From the NCBI GenBank assembly GCA_023446675.1, contig JAEXPO010000120.1, positions 1 to 10,609 of the forward strand: a stretch of DNA of 10,609 nt. Direction: 5' to 3'. This DNA comes from Bacillota bacterium. GTDB taxonomy: Bacteria > Bacillota > Clostridia > DSM-8532. The position numbers and the translations under genes are program-made. Positions 6,381-10,609 of the stretch are shown one piece after another. Within the stretch, counting starts at the first letter, position 1. Each line of letters starts with the position of its first letter. Below the pieces are notes generated by a model. The model was not told where the DNA came from. It made no database searches and was given only the letters and a program-made list of their open reading frames with translations.

Positions 6381-6863
6381 GTGGAACAGTCCGAATTTCT
6401 CGCTGCTGCGGAAAAGTATAAGGATATGCTATTCCGCATCGCGCTGAATTATTTCGGTAATACATATGATGCCGATGACATGGTACAGGATGTCCTGGTA
6501 AAGCTCTACATCAACCGGAAGCCCTTTGAAAGTGAGGAGCATCTGCGGGCGTGGCTTATCAGGGTAACTGTCAACACCTGCAAAAATACCTTACGTATGC
6601 CCTGGAGAAAAAAACAGGTCGCATTGGAGGAGCTGTCTGCTACCCTTTCGTTTGAACAACCGGAGCAGAGCGAATTGTTTCAGTCTGTTATGAGCTTGCC
6701 TGAAAAACACCGTATGGTTTTATACCTCTTCTATTATGAGGATTTAACCGTTAAACAAATAGCCGGTGTTTTGAAGCTTAGCGAAACGGCTGTTACTACC
6801 CGCCTCAACCGCTCCAGAAATTTATTGAAAAAAAATCTGACGGAGGTATGGAAGGATGAATAA
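6381..6863 (+). CDS. ECF-type RNA polymerase sigma factor
   Basis: A 160-residue protein with only sigma regions 2 and 4, the layout of extracytoplasmic-function sigma factors. Region 2 is about residues 8-75, with DADDMVQDVLVKLY matching the core-binding region 2.2 and LRAWLIRVTVNTCKN closing it. Region 4 is about 103-155 (LPEKHRMVLYLFYYEDLTVKQIAGVLKLSETAVTTRLNRSR), a helix-turn-helix that reads the -35 box. The start is GTG 6381, with GAGGTGG at 6370-6376. The next gene overlaps by eight bases and encodes a single-pass membrane protein that is probably its anti-sigma factor. A promoter of ECF form lies upstream, which suggests positive autoregulation. The activating signal is not known. Confidence 0.93.
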   Translation: MEQSEFLAAAEKYKDMLFRIALNYFGNTYDADDMVQDVLVKLYINRKPFESEEHLRAWLIRVTVNTCKNTLRMPWRKKQVALEELSATLSFEQPEQSELFQSVMSLPEKHRMVLYLFYYEDLTVKQIAGVLKLSETAVTTRLNRSRNLLKKNLTEVWKDE

Positions 6864-7806
6864 CAAAGAACGATATAAAGCCGTGTTTTCACAGGTCCAT
6901 ACAAACGTAAACGTCGAAATGGAGGTTATTGGAAAGATGAAAAATACATATCGGGTAAAAAAACGTCTGGCGGTGCTCGTTGCAGCGATTACTCTTTTGC
7001 TGGCTTTTTCCGTGACGGCCTACGCCATGAATATTTTCGGGCTTAAGGATCTTATGTTAAACGACAGCGCCAATGACATATATCATCTCCCCACCCTTAA
7101 TCCGGGGGAAGAAGGTTACATTGACATGGCTACCCCCACCCCTCCTCCTATGCAGTTAATTTCTCTTCAAGGCTACTCCGACAGTACGGAATACCAGGCT
7201 GTGGCCGAGTGGGCCGAGTTTCTGTCCGGCTACGATAAGGACGGCGCTATCCTGAAAAAAATAGGCAACGGACCTACGGGACTTGATGAAAAGTACAATC
7301 AATATCTGGTATATTCTCAGGAGATGGCCGATAAGCTGGAAGAGATTATTGCCAAATACAAGCTCTCCCTCCACACCACCCTTGACATTATGGAGAGCCC
7401 TGAGGCATTTTTTGAAAGAGTCGGGGCCGGCCAATTTCTGAGCTCCGCTCATATTTCCCCCAGTGCTTACATATACGAAGATGGCACCTTCCACATTGAC
7501 GGCATGGCCATAATAAACGATATCCCTATTAATTACCAGATGATGAACTGCGTCAAGGGAAGCTTCACGGATGTGCTGTTAAATATCAACGATGCATCCC
7601 AGTATACCGAATGGACCTACCAAACCGCTTCCGGAATTACTGTCAGTCTTTCCCTCGGGCCTGATAAAGCCCTGGTTATAGCGGATCTTGGTTCCTCCTT
7701 CCTGACCGTTAATATCCTTTCCGGCAGACAAGAGGGTATTGCCCTCCTCTGGGCAGAGGATGTGGAAGCTTTCGCCAATACCATTGATTTTGCCGCACTA
7801 AAGTAA
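6856..7806 (+). CDS. Probable membrane-bound anti-sigma factor, single-pass, with large outer domain
   Basis: A 316-residue protein with a short cytoplasmic part (1-37), one membrane helix (about 38-58, LAVLVAAITLLLAFSVTAYAM), a short linker and Pro-rich stretch (ATPTPPPM, about 92-99), and an outer domain of about 215 residues I do not recognise by name. The topology, and the eight-base overlap with the ECF sigma gene upstream, identify it as the likely anti-sigma factor: the inner part would hold the sigma at the membrane and the outer part sense an envelope signal. It has no zinc-binding HxxxCxxC motif, so it is not a ZAS-type anti-sigma. The start ATG 6856 follows GGAAGG. Similar sigma plus long single-pass gene pairs are common in Clostridia. 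Role is inferred mainly from context. Confidence 0.7.
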   Translation: MNNKERYKAVFSQVHTNVNVEMEVIGKMKNTYRVKKRLAVLVAAITLLLAFSVTAYAMNIFGLKDLMLNDSANDIYHLPTLNPGEEGYIDMATPTPPPMQLISLQGYSDSTEYQAVAEWAEFLSGYDKDGAILKKIGNGPTGLDEKYNQYLVYSQEMADKLEEIIAKYKLSLHTTLDIMESPEAFFERVGAGQFLSSAHISPSAYIYEDGTFHIDGMAIINDIPINYQMMNCVKGSFTDVLLNINDASQYTEWTYQTASGITVSLSLGPDKALVIADLGSSFLTVNILSGRQEGIALLWAEDVEAFANTIDFAALK

Positions 7807-7837
7807 CCTGTCCTCCGGAACGACATCACGCAAGGCT

Positions 7838-7854
7838 AAAAGGGCAGGCCTTTT
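7838..7854 (+). terminator. Weak hairpin, possible first terminator after the sigma operon
   Basis: AAAAGG (7838-7843) and CCTTTT (7849-7854) pair around a five-base loop with the T run inside the 3' arm. Short stem; a stronger terminator follows at 7870. Confidence 0.4.
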
Positions 7855-7869
7855 ATAGATAGATAAACC

Positions 7870-7907
7870 GAAAAGGAGCTTTACCGAAAAACGGTGGGGC
7901 TCTTTTC
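7870..7907 (+). terminator. Rho-independent terminator after the sigma/anti-sigma operon
   Basis: GAAAAGGAGCTTTACCG (7870-7886) pairs with CGGTGGGGCTCTTTTC (7892-7907) over a five-base A loop, allowing one bulged G and three G-U pairs. The A-rich and T-rich outer arms could let it work in both directions. Confidence 0.7.
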
Positions 7908-8006
7908 AATTGGCCTTGTAAGGCGGCAGGTCCTGTGATAGTATTCGGTTAGGCTGTTTTACCGTATTCGCTTAAGACACATTCTAATCCCGGGAGCTTA
8001 AATAAT

Positions 8007-9161
8007 ATGAAACGCTTTCTACGCCATTTTGCTATCGGACTTCCCCTCTTTTTGGCGCTTCTGGCCTTCCTTTTTTTCACTTTTGGAATTAAGCGGCCTA
8101 CCCGCATACAGGATTATTTAAACACTGCCTATAATCGGTGGAACCGTATTGAGCTTACCGGCAATGTCCTTTCAAGCGACGGTTCCGATTATTATCTTCT
8201 TACCAAAAAGGGCACAGGTTCAAATATTTTACTGTATTTTTCCGGGGGCGGAGCCAACTGGAACGCCGAAACCGCAGCTTCTCCCATGACCCTCTCCAAT
8301 ATCCTTAACGGTAAGGGCCGGTATTTTTCAAGCATTCCGTTTTACAAGCTGAACCTTATGGGTGGTATCCTGGATGAAAACAACCCTGAAAATCCCTTTA
8401 ACGACTGGACGATTGTGTATATACCCTATTCCACGGGGGATTTTCATATCGGCAATTCCCGCCTGACTTACGAAAAAGCCAACGGCAAGACCTTTGAGGT
8501 TATTCATAACGGACAGAACAATGTGAGAGCGTCACTGGAGTGGGTTACTCAAAATCTAGTCGCACCCGAAAAGCTTTTTATTGCCGGAGAAAGCGCCGGA
8601 GGTTTTGGCGCCGCCTTTTGGGCTCCAACAATCGCAGCTCTTTATCCCGATTCACGGATTTACCTTTACACCGACAGCTCCTGCCTTGTGTCGAATCAAT
8701 GGCCCTCCATTATTGATAACGTTTGGAAGGCTGATTTTGAAACTACCTTCGGCTATAAGCCGGAAGCGGATTTAGTGGCATCGGCTCTAAGCTATGCCGC
8801 AAAGGCTATACCCGACATTACCCTATTGCAGTCCAACACTCTCTTCGACGGGCTTCTTGCAGGCTATCAGAAGCTTCTTAATACCCCGGCCGAAGGAAGC
8901 CTGGAAAACGCGGATCTGGAAAAATGGAAAAGCACCATGACAGCTTCCATGAGGAGCTTAAGTGAAGCCCTCCCCTCCTACAGCTTTTACCTTACCGATG
9001 ACGGGCTTAACCCATCCTCGGGCTCCACAGCCCATACTCTAAGCTGCGCCTCTACCTTTTACGAAATAAAGGAGGAGGGTATAACCCTGTCTCAATGGCT
9101 AAAGGAGCTGGTTATTGAAAACAAAGCCTATTCGGTGGGGCTGGAGCTTCTGAACAGGTAA
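8007..9161 (+). CDS. Pectinacetylesterase/Notum family serine hydrolase, membrane-anchored
   Basis: A 384-residue protein with an N-terminal hydrophobic segment (about 9-28) after a basic stretch (MKRFLRH), so probably exported and anchored outside the membrane. The rest is an alpha/beta hydrolase of the pectinacetylesterase type (CE13, PF03283). LLYFSGGGANWN (75-86) is the oxyanion-hole region, IPYSTGDFHIGN (139-150) is a family signature, and FIAGESAGGFGA (191-202) holds the nucleophile S196. D281 (QSNTLFDGLL) and H343 (STAHT) are the likely remaining triad members. The family removes acetyl groups from pectin in plants and bacteria, and Notum removes palmitoleate from Wnt; the bacterial substrate cannot be read from sequence. 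GGGAG lies ten bases before ATG 8007. It is a single-gene unit: a terminator precedes it and a non-coding gap follows. No pectin-degradation neighbours are visible. Confidence 0.82.
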   Translation: MKRFLRHFAIGLPLFLALLAFLFFTFGIKRPTRIQDYLNTAYNRWNRIELTGNVLSSDGSDYYLLTKKGTGSNILLYFSGGGANWNAETAASPMTLSNILNGKGRYFSSIPFYKLNLMGGILDENNPENPFNDWTIVYIPYSTGDFHIGNSRLTYEKANGKTFEVIHNGQNNVRASLEWVTQNLVAPEKLFIAGESAGGFGAAFWAPTIAALYPDSRIYLYTDSSCLVSNQWPSIIDNVWKADFETTFGYKPEADLVASALSYAAKAIPDITLLQSNTLFDGLLAGYQKLLNTPAEGSLENADLEKWKSTMTASMRSLSEALPSYSFYLTDDGLNPSSGSTAHTLSCASTFYEIKEEGITLSQWLKELVIENKAYSVGLELLNR

Positions 9162-9271
9162 AGCCTATAGGCTGCTAAAAGAGGCTCAGCTGCTCGGAAG
9201 TATCGTCGGGACGGCTCTGAAAGGCTTCACGGCTGCAATAAAAAGTGACAGGACAACTTTTTACCTCAGCC

Positions 9272-9294
9272 TGCGCTTATAAGCGCACTCTTTT
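9272..9294 (+). repeat. 16-base perfect palindrome followed by a T run
   Basis: TGCGCTTA and TAAGCGCA (9272-9287) are perfect inverse copies with no spacer; as RNA they give a six-base stem and four-base loop, then CTCTTTT. This could be a short terminator or a protein binding site. Confidence 0.45.
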
Positions 9295-9338
9295 CCGGCA
9301 CGCAAGTTACGGCCCTTTATGACAAGGCATACAGGAGG

Positions 9339-9354
9339 TGTTTTATATAAAACA
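9339..9354. repeat. 16-base perfect AT-rich palindrome, possible operator
   Basis: TGTTTTAT and ATAAAACA are perfect inverse copies with no spacer, about 100 bases before the promoter of the Xre-def operon and overlapping a Shine-Dalgarno-like AGGAGGTG. The symmetry suits a dimeric DNA-binding protein; no specific regulator can be named. Confidence 0.45.
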
Positions 9355-9451
9355 GTATCAACCCATCTCACCCCGGCTGCATTTCCAAGCTTATTTACAA
9401 AAATGCAGGAATTATTTATAAGTAAAAACGGTATAACAGGGTAAGGTCAAC

Positions 9452-9480
9452 TTGACAATAAAAAGAGAAAAGCATACACT
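9452..9480 (+). promoter_or_regulatory. Sigma-A promoter of the Xre-def operon
   Basis: TTGACA (9452-9457), 17 bases, TACACT (9475-9480): a perfect -35, four of six in the -10, and ideal spacing. A small inverted repeat, TATGT (9484-9488) and ACATA (9496-9500), lies right after the -10 where a repressor such as the Xre-type product could bind (inference). Confidence 0.7.
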
Positions 9481-9531
9481 ATTTATGTAAGGTTAACATA
9501 CCATCACTTACTCTAAGGAGATGATAGTCCA

Positions 9532-9777
9532 TTGAAAAACAGGCTTAAAGCTTTGCGTGAAAAGGTGGGACTTTCCCAGGAAAAGCTGGGGGAGCTTGTG
9601 GGTACCTCAAGACAGGCCATTCATGCCATTGAAAGCGGCAAGTTTGAGCCCTCCATATGGCTGGCCTACTCCCTTTCAAGGATTTTTGACTGTACCATTG
9701 AGGATATTTTTTTATTTGAGGAAAGTGAAATGAAATCAAGAGCAGAGAGAAGCAGAGGAGTAAGCTATGGCACTTAG
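9532..9777 (+). CDS. Xre/Cro-type helix-turn-helix regulator
   Basis: An 81-residue protein that is almost entirely one HTH_3 domain: MKNRLKALREKVGLSQEKL, then LVGTSRQAIHAIESGKFEPS as the turn and recognition helix, and LAYSLSRIFDCTIEDIFLFE. It resembles the short Cro/YozG-like repressors of Firmicutes. The start is TTG 9532: a stop codon lies upstream in this frame with no other start between, and AAGGAG (9515-9520) is eleven bases away. The last eleven bases overlap the peptide deformylase gene, so the two are co-transcribed and probably translationally coupled. It may regulate its own promoter. The tail (KSRAERSRG) is basic and short. No inducer domain is present. Confidence 0.88.
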   Translation: MKNRLKALREKVGLSQEKLGELVGTSRQAIHAIESGKFEPSIWLAYSLSRIFDCTIEDIFLFEESEMKSRAERSRGVSYGT

Positions 9778-10222
9778 AAACATTGTTCAGGTTGAGGACC
9801 CTATTTTAAGAAAGAAATGCAAGCCCGTGGAAAAGGTGGACGATAAAATCCGGGACCTTCTGTCCGATATGGCCGAAACCATGTACCACGCTCCTGGAAG
9901 AGGCCTGGCAGCCTGCCAGGTAGGTATTCTTCGCAGACTGGTGGTTATTGATATGGGTCAGGGTGACGGCCTTATAAAGCTTGTGAATCCCAGAATCACC
10001 CACGCCGAAGGCGAGCAGGAGGTTATTGAAGGCTGTTTGAGTATCCCCGGCAAGGCGGGTTGGCTTTTAAGGCCCTTTGAGGTTACGGTGGAAGCCCTGG
10101 ACGAAAACGGAAATCCCATTACGCTTACCGGCACCGGTGATCTTGCCAAATGCTTCTGCCATGAGCTGGATCACCTTGACGGCGTTCTCTATTCCGACAA
10201 GGTGATCCGCTGGGAAGAATAA
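9767..10222 (+). CDS. def: Peptide deformylase
   Basis: A 151-residue protein that removes the formyl group from the N-terminal methionine of new proteins, in the cytosol at the ribosome. The three family motifs are present: GRGLAACQ (44-51, for GxGLAAxQ), EGCLS (88-92, metal ligand C90) and HELDH (132-136, ligands H132 and H136, catalytic E133). The length fits short bacterial deformylases. Two positions differ from the most usual form: C50 where Pro is common, and C131 in place of the Gln that commonly precedes HExxH. GAGGAG lies eight bases before ATG 9767. The gene sits behind and overlaps an Xre regulator; the common def-fmt pairing is absent, so it could be a second, regulated deformylase copy. 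Confidence 0.95.
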   Translation: MALRNIVQVEDPILRKKCKPVEKVDDKIRDLLSDMAETMYHAPGRGLAACQVGILRRLVVIDMGQGDGLIKLVNPRITHAEGEQEVIEGCLSIPGKAGWLLRPFEVTVEALDENGNPITLTGTGDLAKCFCHELDHLDGVLYSDKVIRWEE

Positions 10223-10266
10223 ACGGCCTTTACAGGTTTAAAGCTTCCTTTTCCGGCTTTCAGGCC

Positions 10267-10289
10267 TGGGTTAAGGCATGCTTAACCCA
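10267..10289. terminator. Hairpin between the convergent def and rhodanese genes
   Basis: TGGGTTAAG (10267-10275) and CTTAACCCA (10281-10289) form a perfect nine-base stem with a five-base loop. It covers the stop codon of the minus-strand gene and lies 44 bases after def. No T run follows on either strand, so it may act as a shared mRNA 3' end or weak two-way terminator. Confidence 0.45.
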
Positions 10290-10608
10290 ATATGCTTTTG
10301 TAAAGCCTGTAGCCTCCTGAAAGATTTGCGCAGTCAAATCCGTTCTGGGACAGAATGCGGCAGGCCAGATAACCCCGCAGCCCCACCTGACAGATTACAT
10401 AAACAGGCTTTTCCTTATCCAGTACGGAAAGCCTGGCCCGAAGATCATCCAGGGGGATGTTGAAAAAACCGTCCAAATGTCCCCTTTTAAATTCGGTTGG
10501 GGTTCGTATATCAAGGAGCTGTACGCTTCCGTCCCGGGGGAGTGCGTCAACCTCGTGCCAATGGAATACCTTTACCCTCTCCTCCAGGATGTTTTCCGCC
10601 GTATAGCC
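10282..10608 (-). CDS. CoA-disulfide-reductase-type protein, C-terminal rhodanese domain (5' end outside window)
   Basis: The visible 108 residues run open to the window edge and start GYTAENILEERVKVFHWHEV. A rhodanese domain follows: LLDIRTPTEFKRGHLDGFFNIPLDDLRARL, then the active-site loop CQVGLRG with its catalytic Cys, and ILSQNGFDCANLSGGY. This tail, including the preceding FHWHEV linker, is typical of FAD-dependent pyridine nucleotide-disulfide oxidoreductases fused to a rhodanese domain (CoA-disulfide reductases or NADH-dependent persulfide reductases). These reduce CoA disulfide, persulfide or polysulfide in the cytosol. The FAD and NAD(P)H domains would lie to the right of the window, so a stand-alone rhodanese cannot be fully excluded. 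It converges on def. Confidence 0.85.
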   Translation of the reverse strand, partial: GYTAENILEERVKVFHWHEVDALPRDGSVQLLDIRTPTEFKRGHLDGFFNIPLDDLRARLSVLDKEKPVYVICQVGLRGYLACRILSQNGFDCANLSGGYRLYKSILG

Positions 10609-10609
10609 G

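Larger units (their letters stand above)
9162..9451. other. Non-coding gap with three perfect palindromes
   Basis: No supported gene lies between the hydrolase stop and the promoter at 9452. The stretch holds AGCCTATAGGCT (9162-9173), an AAAAAGT/ACTTTTT hairpin (9240-9246 with 9256-9262) that may be a weak terminator, TGCGCTTATAAGCGCA (9272-9287) followed by CTCTTTT, and TGTTTTATATAAAACA (9339-9354). A strong AGGAGGTG at 9333-9340 has no ATG, GTG or TTG at normal distance after it. It may be a regulatory region, a small RNA locus or decayed sequence. Confidence 0.5.

Noticed and set aside
6262..6447. Short plus-strand frame before the sigma gene
   Set aside because: It crosses the ECF-type promoter and the sigma start in another frame, with no ribosome binding site.
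9175..9274. Minus-strand open stretch of about 33 codons in the gap, fairly protein-like (VTFYCSREAF, then TSEQLSLF)
   Set aside because: No start codon or ribosome binding site, stop codon directly upstream, and no family recognised; too short to call even as a gene remnant.

Overview
The window looks like a chromosomal stretch from a Firmicute, most likely an anaerobic member of the Clostridia. The support is strong AAGGAGG-type ribosome binding sites, TTG and GTG starts, near-consensus sigma-A promoters, rho-independent hairpins with T runs, and Clostridia-type families (DUF1538, DUF3267, a short peptide deformylase, a CoA-disulfide-reductase-type rhodanese tail). No rRNA, tRNA, CRISPR array, insertion sequence or phage gene is visible, so the genus cannot be fixed.

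Layout. (1) 1-1432: the 3' end of a DUF1538 membrane protein, overlapped by four bases by a 226-residue protein with two PII-like domains, then a terminator. (2) 1455-2515: a small zinc-ribbon protein and a DUF3267 HExxH membrane protein, then a terminator. (3) 2558-3666: a YeiH/UPF0324 putative anion exporter. (4) 3698-4488: a short-chain dehydrogenase pseudogene (frameshift, inferred internal deletion, lost C-terminus). (5) 4509-6202, minus strand: a TetR regulator, a membrane-anchored FMN-binding protein and a flavodoxin, read from a perfect TTGACA-17-TATAAT promoter with a TetR-like palindrome just downstream of the -10. (6) 6305-7908: an ECF sigma factor and its probable membrane anti-sigma, behind a typical ECF promoter. 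(7) 8007-9161: a membrane-anchored pectinacetylesterase/Notum-type hydrolase. (8) 9162-9531: a non-coding gap with three perfect palindromes and the promoter of the next operon. (9) 9532-10222: an Xre-type regulator overlapping a peptide deformylase gene. (10) 10282-10608, minus strand: the C-terminal rhodanese domain of a CoA-disulfide-reductase-like protein, cut by the window edge.

How the genes may work together. Three self-contained control modules stand side by side: a PII-like sensor coupled to a membrane protein, a TetR-controlled flavin redox operon, and an ECF sigma/anti-sigma pair. The most unusual sequence signal is inside the double PII gene. A strong Shine-Dalgarno and an in-frame ATG lie exactly at the junction of the two domains, so one gene may make both a two-domain and a one-domain protein, or two ancestral genes have recently fused. 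The clearest regulatory site is the promoter/operator of the TetR-flavin operon. I see no clearly undescribed large system; the PII arrangement and the palindrome-rich gap are the best leads.
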